The notes below the pieces were generated by a model. The model saw nothing but the letters and a program-made list of their open reading frames with translations, did not search any database and had not been told where the DNA came from. Both the position numbers and the translations under genes were made by a program. Below are positions 1-8,595 of a stretch of DNA of 64,000 bases, in pieces. Source of the DNA: Salinicoccus hispanicus. GTDB taxonomy: Bacteria; Bacillota; Bacilli; Staphylococcales; Salinicoccaceae. Within the stretch, counting starts at the first letter, position 1; each line of letters begins with the position of its first letter. The DNA lies in NCBI RefSeq assembly GCF_009831115.1, contig NZ_WUUK01000002.1, positions 62,001 through 126,000 of the forward strand. The letters are read 5' to 3'.

Positions 1-300
1 TCCTAATTCTTCCATCCGGGCCTTTCTTTCATGCATGGTTTCAACAACTTCCATATGCTGAGCATCCGGATGTGCCATTTCCCTTTCAACCAGGAACTGA
101 GGGATGACGCCGGTTACAGTCCCCCCTTTTGAAAGGGCCCCATCAGCTACAGCACCCATCAGTCCGATGGCACCACCGCCGAATATGACACCAATACCCT
201 TTTCTGCAAGCAACGCACCAAGTGCATAGGCCTGTTTTTCATATATGGGATCGTCCCCGGTCCGGGCCCCACAGAAAATGGTAACGTTTCGAATCTTCAT
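1..300 (-). CDS. LOG family (TIGR00730-type) nucleotide phosphoribohydrolase, 3' part cut by window edge
   Basis: The first 100 residues of a Rossmann-fold protein are visible (begins MKIRNVTIFCGAR); the gene runs off the left edge. The N-terminal beta strand ending in FCGAR, the glycine-rich IFGGGAIGLMGAVADGA segment and the VIPQFL motif followed by MHERKARM are the hallmarks of the lysine-decarboxylase-like/LOG family, which releases ribose 5-phosphate from nucleoside monophosphates (cytokinin activation in plants; the bacterial role is mostly undefined). The catalytic PGGxGTxxE motif would lie beyond the edge, so catalytic integrity cannot be judged. The ATG has a strong GAGGGAGGTG Shine-Dalgarno (SD) sequence. 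Family assignment is from motifs; the true substrate is unknown. Confidence 0.85.
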   Translation of the reverse strand, partial: MKIRNVTIFCGARTGDDPIYEKQAYALGALLAEKGIGVIFGGGAIGLMGAVADGALSKGGTVTGVIPQFLVEREMAHPDAQHMEVVETMHERKARMEELG

Positions 301-344
301 AATCTTGACACCTCCCTCTGCTAAAGGCTGGTATGCTCCACTGA

Positions 345-1313
345 TCAGTTATACTGCTTTTTCCTATGCTTCTCGATTTTCTTTTCCAGTTTCTTCTGTC
401 TTCTGGACTTTGTAACTGCGCCAGGCTCTCCTGTCTTACGGCCGCTCGCAGACACTCTTGTCTCCTGCAGACCACGGTGCCTGTTGAAAAGGGAATTCTC
501 CCATTCTGTTTCCTTCTTCGCAGTTACAGCATGTTTCGGATCAAGCTTGTTCTTATGCTTCGTGAATAATTCTCCATTTTCAAACCCATCTGATTCATGA
601 CCTTTTACTTTCTTGTCAATCCAGTAGTTGATGTTCTGATCCATGTGGTCAAATCTCTCCTGTCCGTTGTTGTCTTTGGCATCGTCTGCCGTTTCGGCAT
701 TGATATCCAGTCGTTCTTCGTCGTCATCTGTCAGGCTTGCCCGATTGTTTGCCTGGTCATCACTGTACTCTGTGGCGATGCCATAGTTGTCAGGATTGGA
801 CTTCATCTCGGCCTTTGTTTCCGGCATTTCAACCTCAGTCGCCCTGTAGGCATCATCCACGGTCATGGCATGTGATTTGTCGTCATTATCATGGGTCTGA
901 TCGGAACCGGACTGCAGAATTTTCGGTACCGGTATTGCAGACTGTTCCTTCAGACGCTGTTTCCTATGCTTTTCCTTTTCCTTTTCAAACTGCTTGAGCA
1001 GTGATTCTTCCTGCTGAAGGCTTTTCTGATACTGCTTCTGTTCCTTCTTGTAAGTATGCTGGACACGTCTGTCTTCGACAGCATCGCCAACTTTTGAGAT
1101 GGCAGTCCTGCCTGTCTGGTATGTGGATGTACTTGCACTCTTGACCGATTGGGCGGCACTGGCACTCTTGTCTTTGGCAGAATGGTAGATGGTATTCGAT
1201 GTCGCGCTGATCTTCTGTACATCAGGATGCTTCTTGATGCGGTTTCTTTCATTAAAAAGGGGAACGAGTACTACAGGCAGCAGCGTTACGGCCTTTTTCA
1301 CTTTATCATTCAT
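345..1313 (-). CDS. Uncharacterised charged coiled-coil protein with short N-terminal hydrophobic segment
   Basis: This 322-residue protein is not assigned to a named family. Residues about 8-19 (VTLLPVVLVPLF) form one short hydrophobic stretch. A Ser/Ala/Thr-rich region (about 36-72) and a very basic Lys/Gln/Glu helix (about 85-125) with strong coiled-coil character follow. An acidic Asp/Glu/Asn-rich middle (about 140-225) and a basic tail rich in Lys and Arg complete it. The composition suggests a membrane-tethered or surface-associated, largely disordered protein. The ATG at 1313 is preceded by GGAGGT at proper spacing. It lies downstream of its own promoter region, opposite the divergent ScdA-like gene, and 45 bp before the LOG-family gene on the same strand, so they may be co-transcribed. 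Function unknown. Confidence 0.7.
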   Translation of the reverse strand: MNDKVKKAVTLLPVVLVPLFNERNRIKKHPDVQKISATSNTIYHSAKDKSASAAQSVKSASTSTYQTGRTAISKVGDAVEDRRVQHTYKKEQKQYQKSLQQEESLLKQFEKEKEKHRKQRLKEQSAIPVPKILQSGSDQTHDNDDKSHAMTVDDAYRATEVEMPETKAEMKSNPDNYGIATEYSDDQANNRASLTDDDEERLDINAETADDAKDNNGQERFDHMDQNINYWIDKKVKGHESDGFENGELFTKHKNKLDPKHAVTAKKETEWENSLFNRHRGLQETRVSASGRKTGEPGAVTKSRRQKKLEKKIEKHRKKQYN

Positions 1314-1448
1314 TCACTTAACCTCCAGCGTGTTCGTATATGATGATTATAATATACCCTCGTCACAGTTTCATTAAACTGTAAACAAATTCGTTTAAAT
1401 ACCCGGCAATAAAGGTATGGTTGAAGTAAGAATGAGGAGGAATGCAGG

Positions 1449-2135
1449 GTGAAAACAATTACTGGACAGATGACGCTTGGTAATATCGTAACAGAAATTC
1501 CGAAATCAGGTGATATTTTCAGGAAGCAGAGGGTCGATTTTGCCAATGACGGCAATAGGACACTCGAAGAAGTTGTACAGGATCACCAGCTGCCACTTGA
1601 TAACCTGCTGTATGAAATCAACAGGATGGGAACTGAAAACCAGGATGGTATCGATATCAAATATATGGATGAGCAGAGCATAATAAGCTATATCCAAAGA
1701 AAATATCATGAAGATCTGAAGGATGAACTGCCGATTCTCGAGTCCTATGCAGAAAAAATGGTCAAAGAAAATGGAGACCTGGAAATTGTCGAGGATCTAT
1801 TTCTCAATTTGAAGACTGCACTGCTCGATCATACCCGTGATGAAGATGAGAATGTATTCCCGATGCTATCTTCATTCCTGAGTGATCCTTCCGAAAATAA
1901 AAAAGAAGCGCTCAAACCTCATGTGACCGAGCTTGAAGATGAGCACCGCAATGCAGCAGAAGCTTTCTGGCGCCTGCGCGACTTCACGAACGACTATACC
2001 CCAACAGAAGAGGATTCCGGGACAACCCGTCTCGTCTATAGAAGACTCGAAAAGCTTGAGAAGGATACTTTGGATCATGTTCACCTCGAGAACAATATAC
2101 TTTTCAAAAGGATGAGGGAAAAACATTACGATTAA
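1449..2135 (+). CDS. ScdA/Ric/YtfE-like di-iron (hemerythrin-fold) protein, cysteine-less variant
   Basis: The 228-residue protein aligns along its length with staphylococcal ScdA, the di-iron protein that repairs iron-sulfur clusters after nitrosative or oxidative damage. The N-terminal ScdA_N domain (1-75) normally carries DFCCGG; here it reads DFANDGN, so both cysteines are gone. The hemerythrin-like half keeps likely ligands in RKYHEDL, LLDHTRDEDENVFP, LEDEHRNA and DHVHLENNILF. The position usually occupied by VHG reads KENG, so one iron-ligand histidine appears lost. The start is GTG with AGGAGGA upstream. It is monocistronic and closed by a strong terminator. By homology it should be cytosolic and related to NO or iron-sulfur stress, but the altered residues make classical Ric activity doubtful; it may be a diverged paralogue. 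Confidence 0.82.
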   Translation: MKTITGQMTLGNIVTEIPKSGDIFRKQRVDFANDGNRTLEEVVQDHQLPLDNLLYEINRMGTENQDGIDIKYMDEQSIISYIQRKYHEDLKDELPILESYAEKMVKENGDLEIVEDLFLNLKTALLDHTRDEDENVFPMLSSFLSDPSENKKEALKPHVTELEDEHRNAAEAFWRLRDFTNDYTPTEEDSGTTRLVYRRLEKLEKDTLDHVHLENNILFKRMREKHYD

Positions 2136-2142
2136 TCGACTC

Positions 2143-2188
2143 AAAAAGAACGGACCTGCTTCCACATGGAAGCAGGTCCGTTCTTTTT
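2143..2188. terminator. Bidirectional intrinsic terminator between ScdA-like gene and phoR
   Basis: A perfect 22-bp inverted repeat (left arm 2143-2164, right arm 2167-2188, two-base loop) begins with an A-run and ends with a T-run. It can therefore act as a rho-independent terminator on both strands, serving the convergent ScdA-like and phoR genes. Confidence 0.95.
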
Positions 2189-2217
2189 CATGAATTCATA
2201 GGATTCAGATGGATGGA

Positions 2218-3999
2218 CTAGTCGACTTCCTGGTTTTTCGGAAGTACAACGGTGATTTTCGTTCCTTCACCTTCTCTGCTTTCTATTTCTATTTCCCCAT
2301 GATGGGATTCTATCAGGTGCTTCACTATGGCCAGGCCAAGACCCGTACCGCCTGAATGGCGTGCCCGTGCCTTGTCCACCCGGTAGAACCGTTCGAAGAT
2401 TCTTGGCAGGCTCTCTTCCGGTATGCCGATGCCGTTATCCTGGACGATGAGACGGACGGTGTTGATATTTTCCTTCAGCGAGATATCAACATTACCCCCC
2501 TCGGCAGTATAGTTGATGGCATTGCCGACCAGATTGAGAATGATCTGTCTGATACGGTCCTGATCCCCTTGAAGATATATTTCCTTTGATGCTTCGGGCA
2601 AGGTGAGCTTTGTCTTCCTTTTCTCCACGGAGTTCTGCAGTGTTCTGGCAACTTCATGGACAAGAGCAGACATATCGACGATCTCAAGATCGAGCGGCAT
2701 TTCCTGTTTTTCAATCTTGGAGAGGTGAAGCAGGTCGCTGATCAGCCTGTCGAGTCTTTGGCTTTCGTCATATATGATCTGCAGAAACTGTTTCGTCGTT
2801 GCTTCATCGGTCACTTCACCACTGAGCAGCGTTTCAGAGAAACCGCTGACCGAAGTTACGGGGGTTTTCAGTTCATGTGATACGTTGGCCACGAAATCGC
2901 TGCGCATCTTCTCAAGTCTTCTTATGTTTGTAATGTCGTGCAGCACGACAATGGCACCTTTCTGCTGCCAGCCCTGTCCATAATAGGGTGCCAGGTGGGC
3001 ATCCATGATGCGCTCCTGTGGAAAGTATGAATGGACTTCTTCGTGGACCTTCTGGCTGTTCTCCAGAACGGACTGGATATGGGGACTTAAAGCAAAGCGT
3101 TCCCCGACTTTTTCATAAGGCTGTCCGATAATATTATCCTTATGCTGGGAAAGGAACCGTTCCATCGCCGAATTCAGCAGAACGACCCTGCCTTCTTCAT
3201 TGACGAGCATGACGCCGCTGACCATGTTGGAGATGATACTGGTCAGCTGATGCTCATTCTCGTCGATCTCCTTCATCTGCTTCTGCAGACTGGCAGCCAG
3301 TGCATTGATGGATAGGGAAAGATCACCGAATTCCCCTTTGGCAGATGCATTTACTCTGCTGCTGTAGTCCTTCTCCCTCAAACGGTATGTGGTATCCATG
3401 ATATTGTCGATTGGACGCATGATGCTTCTTGCGAGCATCGCGCTCGCAATGCCGGAAACGAGAAACATCACCCCGAGCACGATGGACAGGCTGACCCAGA
3501 GTCTTGATAGGGCTTCATCGACGACCTGGAGGGAGAGGGATGTCCGGATGGCGCCCACTGTTTCACCCTGTTCGACAAGTGGCAGTGCAACATACATCAT
3601 ATTGAACTGCTGTGTTGTGCTGAAGCGTACGGATTCACCCATGTCTGCGCCATTGCGGATGACAGCCTGGATTTCCGGCCTGTTGATATGATTGTTCATC
3701 GCCGAGGGGTCATTCTCCGAATCAGCGAGCACTACTCCCTCACCATCTACAACTGTAAAGCGCATTTCGATCGGCTGGTTGAAATGCCGGATCAGATCCT
3801 GCAGCCCCTCGGGATCGTCATAGCTTTCAGCAGTCGCAATCAACTGTGAAACCATCTGGCCATTTTCCACCAGATGGTTTCTTGTCATATCAGTATAGGC
3901 ATCTTTGATGATTGCAGTCAGGAAAAACCACAATACGATGACAAGAATCAGGATCAGGATGAAGAAGGAGAGTGCTATCCTGGACCACAGCCGTTTCAT
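2218..3999 (-). CDS. phoR: Phosphate-responsive sensor histidine kinase PhoR
   Basis: Membrane histidine kinase of 593 residues, partner of the adjacent PhoP. Visible domains in order: transmembrane segment about 9-31, an extracytoplasmic sensor domain about 32-165, a second transmembrane segment about 168-190, HAMP about 190-245, PAS about 250-345, HisKA with phospho-acceptor motif NVSHELKTPV near 375, and HATPase with the N box (LVGNAINYTAEGG), G1 box (DNGIGIPEE) and G2 box (GGTGLGLAIV). This is the usual PhoR/PnpS architecture and roughly the usual length. It controls the phosphate-starvation regulon by autophosphorylation and transfer to PhoP. The ATG overlaps the phoP stop by four bases (ATGA), so the pair is translationally coupled. 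Confidence 0.93.
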   Translation of the reverse strand: MKRLWSRIALSFFILILILVIVLWFFLTAIIKDAYTDMTRNHLVENGQMVSQLIATAESYDDPEGLQDLIRHFNQPIEMRFTVVDGEGVVLADSENDPSAMNNHINRPEIQAVIRNGADMGESVRFSTTQQFNMMYVALPLVEQGETVGAIRTSLSLQVVDEALSRLWVSLSIVLGVMFLVSGIASAMLARSIMRPIDNIMDTTYRLREKDYSSRVNASAKGEFGDLSLSINALAASLQKQMKEIDENEHQLTSIISNMVSGVMLVNEEGRVVLLNSAMERFLSQHKDNIIGQPYEKVGERFALSPHIQSVLENSQKVHEEVHSYFPQERIMDAHLAPYYGQGWQQKGAIVVLHDITNIRRLEKMRSDFVANVSHELKTPVTSVSGFSETLLSGEVTDEATTKQFLQIIYDESQRLDRLISDLLHLSKIEKQEMPLDLEIVDMSALVHEVARTLQNSVEKRKTKLTLPEASKEIYLQGDQDRIRQIILNLVGNAINYTAEGGNVDISLKENINTVRLIVQDNGIGIPEESLPRIFERFYRVDKARARHSGGTGLGLAIVKHLIESHHGEIEIESREGEGTKITVVLPKNQEVD

Positions 4000-4700
4000 T
4001 CAGCAGGTACCTCGAGCTTGTAGCCGAAGCCCCGTATGGTTCTGATATAGGCTGGGCGTTTCGTATCGGCTTCGATCTTCTCGCGGAGATGGCTGATATG
4101 TACATCGACGATTCTTGTATCTCCATCGTAATGGAAGTCCCATACACCGTTCAGCAGCTGGTCACGGCTGAGCACTTTATTCTTATGGTTGGCCAGATAG
4201 AGCAGAAGTTCATATTCCTTTGGTGTAAGAACAAGCTGTTTTCCCCGTGCATAGACATCATAGGTATCTGTACGGATCTCGAGTTCACCGAGACGCAGGA
4301 TGGCGGAATCATCTTCCCCCTCGTCCGGTTTCATCGTCTGTGTCCTTCTCAGTATTGCCTTGACACGTGCAACGACTTCCCGTGGGCTGAAAGGCTTTGT
4401 CATGTAGTCATCCGCGCCGAGCTCAAGACCGAGAATCTTATCAAACTCTTCATCTTTGGCCGTCAGCATCAGGATGGGTGTATCCATCTTCTCCTGCCTC
4501 AGCATTTTGCAGACATCCATCCCGTCCATCCCGGGCAGCATCAGGTCCAGAACAATGAGGTCGGGCTTTTCGGTCAGGGCAAGGTCCAGTCCTTCTCGTC
4601 CATCCGCCGCTGTCATCACTTCGTAACCTGCATTTTCAAGGTTGAATTTCATAAGGGTAACAATAGAGGGTTCGTCATCAACAACGAGGATTCTATACAA
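3996..4700 (-). CDS. phoP: Phosphate response regulator PhoP (OmpR family)
   Basis: OmpR/PhoB-type response regulator of 234 residues. The N-terminal receiver domain (1-120) shows VVDDEPS, the phosphorylatable Asp in LIVLDLMLPGMDG and the switch Thr/Lys in MLTAKD and MTKPFSP. The C-terminal winged helix (about 135-230) has VLTPKEYELLLYL and the recognition region ending in IRTIRGFGYKLE. It starts with TTG, supported by GGGAG eight bases upstream. It is first in a phoP-phoR operon transcribed away from narG. The intergenic region to narG is therefore divergent and also holds the narG regulatory site. PhoP is the assignment because of the close match to Gram-positive PhoP and the PAS-HAMP partner kinase. 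Confidence 0.93.
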   Translation of the reverse strand: MYRILVVDDEPSIVTLMKFNLENAGYEVMTAADGREGLDLALTEKPDLIVLDLMLPGMDGMDVCKMLRQEKMDTPILMLTAKDEEFDKILGLELGADDYMTKPFSPREVVARVKAILRRTQTMKPDEGEDDSAILRLGELEIRTDTYDVYARGKQLVLTPKEYELLLYLANHKNKVLSRDQLLNGVWDFHYDGDTRIVDVHISHLREKIEADTKRPAYIRTIRGFGYKLEVPAE

Positions 4701-4832
4701 AATAATAACTCCCTTTCATTTATCATTCAGTCAATTATTTTTATATCAGCCGTTACATTTTACCATACACATATGAAAAATTTAAAAACTTTACACACTT
4801 GTCACAATCTTTCGGAGACATGTGAAGAAAAG

Positions 4833-4876
4833 TAGGAATTTCCCTAATATCTTTCCACCCCTTCCAGGCAGATAAT
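4833..4876 (+). promoter_or_regulatory. NreC box and -10 element upstream of narG
   Basis: TAGGAATTTCCCTA at 4833-4846 matches the staphylococcal NreC recognition pattern TAGGGN4CCCTA with one mismatch. A GATAAT -10 candidate lies at 4871-4876, 24 bases after the box. The same arrangement (25 bases) occurs before narT in this window. NreC-P is known from Staphylococcus carnosus to activate narG and narT; binding here is inferred from the sequence. Confidence 0.85.
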
Positions 4877-4923
4877 GAAGATATCTTAAAGACTTAGCAG
4901 ATATTCTGATGGGAGTGGCATAG

Positions 4924-7900
4924 ATGGAGAAACTGTTCGGCCTGAAATTTTTCAAACCGACGGAAAAATTCAATGGCAACTGGTCAATAATGGAGGAGAA
5001 AAGCAGGGAATGGGAGAAGATGTACCGGCAGCGCTGGAGTCATGACAAAGTCGTCAGAACCACCCATGGTGTAAACTGCACCGGTTCCTGCTCATGGAAA
5101 GTATTTGTCAAGAACGGCATCATCACATGGGAGAACCAGCAGACGGACTATCCATCATGCGGTCCGGATATGCCTGAATATGAACCAAGGGGATGTCCGC
5201 GTGGTGCTTCATTTTCATGGTATGAATATAGTCCGATGCGCATCAAGTTTCCATATATGAGAGGCAAACTATGGCGTCTCTGGCGTGCGGCACTGGAAGA
5301 GACTGGTGATCCGATCAAGGCATGGGCAAGCATCATCGAAGATGAGGAAAAGGCGAAATCCTACAAGCAGGCACGAGGCATGGGCGGTCATGTCCGTGTG
5401 ACATGGAAGGATGCCACCCAGCTGATTGCAGCCCAGCTCATCTATACAATTAAAAAGTACGGCCCGGACCGCATCGCAGGATTTACACCGATTCCGGCAA
5501 TGAGCATGATCAGCTACGCGGCCGGATCAAGATTCATTTCATTGCTCGGAGGCGAGATGCTCAGCTTCTATGACTGGTATGCAGACCTGCCGAATGCCTC
5601 GCCGCAGATCTGGGGGGAGCAGACGGATGTGCCGGAATCGGCTGACTGGTACAATGCCAACTACTTGATGATGTGGGGATCGAATGTTCCATTGACACGG
5701 ACACCGGATGCCCACTTCATGACGGAAGTCAGATACAAGGGTACGAAAATCGTCTCCGTCGCTCCGGATTATGCAGAAAACGTCAAATTTGCGGACAACT
5801 GGCTGGCACCGAATCCTGGGACCGATGCGGCACTGGCACAGGGGATGACCCATGTCATTCTCGATGAATTCTATCATCAGAGACAGGAACCGATGTTCAT
5901 CGACTACGCGAAACGATTCACGGACATGCCGTTTCTCATCATGCTGGATGAATTCGAGGATACTCTGAAAGCGGGAAGATTCCTCAGGGAAAGCGACCTT
6001 GGCATCGAATCAGAACATGCCGAATGGAAACCGGTCATTCTGGACGCAAATACAGACGAAATGCTGGCACCGAACGGTACCATGGGCCAGCGCTGGGAAG
6101 AGGGCAGAAAATGGAATCTCGTGCTCGAGCGGGAGGATGGTTCAGAGATTGATCCAGCTCTCACTATTGAAGGGCAGGAGTCAGAAGTTGTCGAAATTGC
6201 ATTCCCATACTTCGACAACGCCGGCAACCGCGTATTCAGACGTCCGATTGCTGCACAAAAAGTAAGGCTTGCAGATGGTACTGAAAGGTTCGTCGCAACC
6301 ATCCATGACCTCATGCTCAGCCAATATGGTGTCAACCGCTTCGGCACTGAAAATGAAGCAGCAGGCTACGACGATGCATCCTGCATCTATACACCTGCCT
6401 GGCAGGAGACGATTACAGGCGTCAAACAGTCGCTGGTCGTCCAGATTGCCCGTGAATTTGCACAGAATGCAGTGGATACGGACGGACGATCCATGATCAT
6501 CATGGGTGCCGGCATCAACCACTGGTTCAACTCCGACACGATATACAGGGCAATACTCAACCTCGTCATGCTGTGTGGGTGCCAGGGCAAGAATGGCGGC
6601 GGCTGGGCGCATTACGTCGGTCAGGAGAAAGTGCGTCCATATGAAGGCTGGGGCCATGTGGCATTCGCCAAGGACTGGCAGGCGCCCCCACGCCAGCAGA
6701 ACGCAACAAGCTGGTTCTATTTTGCTACAGAGCAGTGGCGCTATGAGGAAGCGGGGGCGGATGCCCTGCAGTCGCCGACTGCAGAGAAGATCGACTACAA
6801 ACACCCTGCCGACTACAATGTGCTCGCCGCCCGTCTCGGGTGGCTGCCGAGCTATCCGCAGTTCAATAAGAGCAGCCTGGAGTTTGCCAGGGAAGCTGCA
6901 GCAAATGGTGACGATTCCGACGAAGCCATCATCGACCTGGCGGTCGAGCAGCTGAAAAATAAAGAGACTCAGTTCGCGATTGAAGATCCGGGTGCAAAAG
7001 AGAATCACCCGAAAACGCTCTTCGTCTGGCGTTCCAATCTGATCTCCTCATCCGCCAAAGGGCAGGAGTACTTCATGAAGCACTTGCTTGGCGCAAAAAA
7101 TGGTCTGCTGGCATCACCGAATGATGAGTTCGTACCTGAAGAGATCAAATGGCGCGATGATGTTGAAGGCAAGCTTGATCTGATGATCGCGCTCGATTTC
7201 AGGATGACGGCAACGCCGATCTATGCAGATATCATTCTGCCGGCAGCAACATGGTATGAGAAGCACGATATCTCAAGTACCGACATGCATCCGTTCATCC
7301 ACCCGTTCAATCCGGCGGTCAACCCGCTATGGGAATCGAAATCGGACTGGAATATATTCAAGGATCTGACGAAGCGGTTCAGCGACATGGCGAAGACGCA
7401 TCTGCCGGGTAAGCATAAGGACCTTGTCGCATCTCCTTTGGCACACGATACGAAGCAGGAGATCTCACAGCCGCTCGGTCATGTGAAGGACTGGTCGAAA
7501 GGTGAGGTCGAGGCTGTTCCGGGACGGACGATGCCAAGCATGAAGGTGGTTGAGCGCGACTACACGGAAGTCTACGACAAGTTCATCACTGCAGGACCAT
7601 TGTTCAAAAACAACATCGGTGCCCATGGCGTTGCTTTCAATGTATCGAAGCAGTATGAGGAACTGAAGTCGATGCTCGGCGTGTATACAGACGGCACAAT
7701 CAAGGATGGCCTCCCGATCATGGATACGGCCAGAAACGTAGCGGATGTCATTCTGCACGTCGCCTCATGTTCAAATGGAGAGGTGTCGAAGAAGTCCTAC
7801 GAGAACCTGGAAGACCAGACAGGCATGCCGCTGCAGGATATTTCAGCAGACCGCACGCATGAAAAGATCACTTTCAAGAACATTACGGCACAGCCGAGGG

Positions 7901-8595
7901 AAGTCCTCCCGACTGCCGTGTTCCAGGGCTACAACAAACCGGGCAAGAGATACAGCCCATTCACGATAAATATTGAAAAGCAGGTGCCGTTCAGAACTCT
8001 GACAGGCCGCCAGTCATTCTATATCGACCACGATATGTTCCTGCAGTACGGCGAAGCACTGCCTGTATATAAGCCGACCTTGCCGCCGATGGTATTCGGC
8101 ACACGGGATAAGAAGATAAAAGGCGGGGTCGACAGCCTGGTACTGAGATATCTGACACCGCACGGCAAATGGAACATCCACTCCACATACCAGGATAATC
8201 TGCATATGCTGACGCTATTCAGGGGTGGACCGACAGTGTGGCTGTCGAAACTTGACGCAGAAGCGCATGACATCAACGATAATGACTGGCTTGAAGTCTA
8301 TAACCGCAATGGTGTCGTCAATGCGCGGGCGGTCGTATCACACAGGATGCCGAAAGGGACGATGTTCATGTACCATGCACAGGACAAGCACATCGAGATG
8401 CCGGGTTCGGAAATCACCGATACCCGCGGGGGCAGCCACAATGCACCAACGAGAATACACATGAAACCGACACAGATGGTGGGCGGCTACGGACAGCTGA
8501 GTTATGGGTTCAACTACTATGGTCCGATCGGCAACCAGCGGGATGTCTATGTTGCAGTAAGAAAAATGAAGGAGGTCGACTGGCTTGAAGATTAA
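4924..8595 (+). CDS. narG: Respiratory nitrate reductase alpha subunit NarG
   Basis: Catalytic subunit (1223 residues) of the membrane-bound, quinol-dependent nitrate reductase, which reduces nitrate to nitrite on the cytoplasmic face. The N-terminus carries the FS0 iron-sulfur cluster ligands in THGVNCTGSCSWKVF plus a further Cys in DYPSCGPD. The motif WGSNVPLTRTPDAHF provides the Asp that coordinates molybdenum in Nar enzymes. The C-terminal part holds the molybdopterin dinucleotide binding domain (THGKWNIHSTY, GGSHNAPTRIH). The start ATG has a modest GGGAGTGG SD sequence, and the N-terminus aligns with staphylococcal NarG. It heads narGHJI; narH begins inside its last codons, so translation is coupled. 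Upstream is an NreC box, implying induction by low oxygen and nitrate. Confidence 0.98.
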   Translation: MEKLFGLKFFKPTEKFNGNWSIMEEKSREWEKMYRQRWSHDKVVRTTHGVNCTGSCSWKVFVKNGIITWENQQTDYPSCGPDMPEYEPRGCPRGASFSWYEYSPMRIKFPYMRGKLWRLWRAALEETGDPIKAWASIIEDEEKAKSYKQARGMGGHVRVTWKDATQLIAAQLIYTIKKYGPDRIAGFTPIPAMSMISYAAGSRFISLLGGEMLSFYDWYADLPNASPQIWGEQTDVPESADWYNANYLMMWGSNVPLTRTPDAHFMTEVRYKGTKIVSVAPDYAENVKFADNWLAPNPGTDAALAQGMTHVILDEFYHQRQEPMFIDYAKRFTDMPFLIMLDEFEDTLKAGRFLRESDLGIESEHAEWKPVILDANTDEMLAPNGTMGQRWEEGRKWNLVLEREDGSEIDPALTIEGQESEVVEIAFPYFDNAGNRVFRRPIAAQKVRLADGTERFVATIHDLMLSQYGVNRFGTENEAAGYDDASCIYTPAWQETITGVKQSLVVQIAREFAQNAVDTDGRSMIIMGAGINHWFNSDTIYRAILNLVMLCGCQGKNGGGWAHYVGQEKVRPYEGWGHVAFAKDWQAPPRQQNATSWFYFATEQWRYEEAGADALQSPTAEKIDYKHPADYNVLAARLGWLPSYPQFNKSSLEFAREAAANGDDSDEAIIDLAVEQLKNKETQFAIEDPGAKENHPKTLFVWRSNLISSSAKGQEYFMKHLLGAKNGLLASPNDEFVPEEIKWRDDVEGKLDLMIALDFRMTATPIYADIILPAATWYEKHDISSTDMHPFIHPFNPAVNPLWESKSDWNIFKDLTKRFSDMAKTHLPGKHKDLVASPLAHDTKQEISQPLGHVKDWSKGEVEAVPGRTMPSMKVVERDYTEVYDKFITAGPLFKNNIGAHGVAFNVSKQYEELKSMLGVYTDGTIKDGLPIMDTARNVADVILHVASCSNGEVSKKSYENLEDQTGMPLQDISADRTHEKITFKNITAQPREVLPTAVFQGYNKPGKRYSPFTINIEKQVPFRTLTGRQSFYIDHDMFLQYGEALPVYKPTLPPMVFGTRDKKIKGGVDSLVLRYLTPHGKWNIHSTYQDNLHMLTLFRGGPTVWLSKLDAEAHDINDNDWLEVYNRNGVVNARAVVSHRMPKGTMFMYHAQDKHIEMPGSEITDTRGGSHNAPTRIHMKPTQMVGGYGQLSYGFNYYGPIGNQRDVYVAVRKMKEVDWLED

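Noticed and set aside
3972-4835. 287-codon plus-strand frame opposite phoP
   Set aside because: It lies antisense to the clearly real phoP gene, and its product resembles no family; a shadow frame.
4700-4923. Possible PhoP box in the phoP-narG intergenic region
   Set aside because: No convincing direct repeats of TTAACA type at PhoP spacing were found; the only clear dyad is the NreC box.
6181-7008. 275-codon minus-strand frame inside narG
   Set aside because: Antisense to the conserved catalytic NarG; codon pattern and lack of homology mark it as a shadow.
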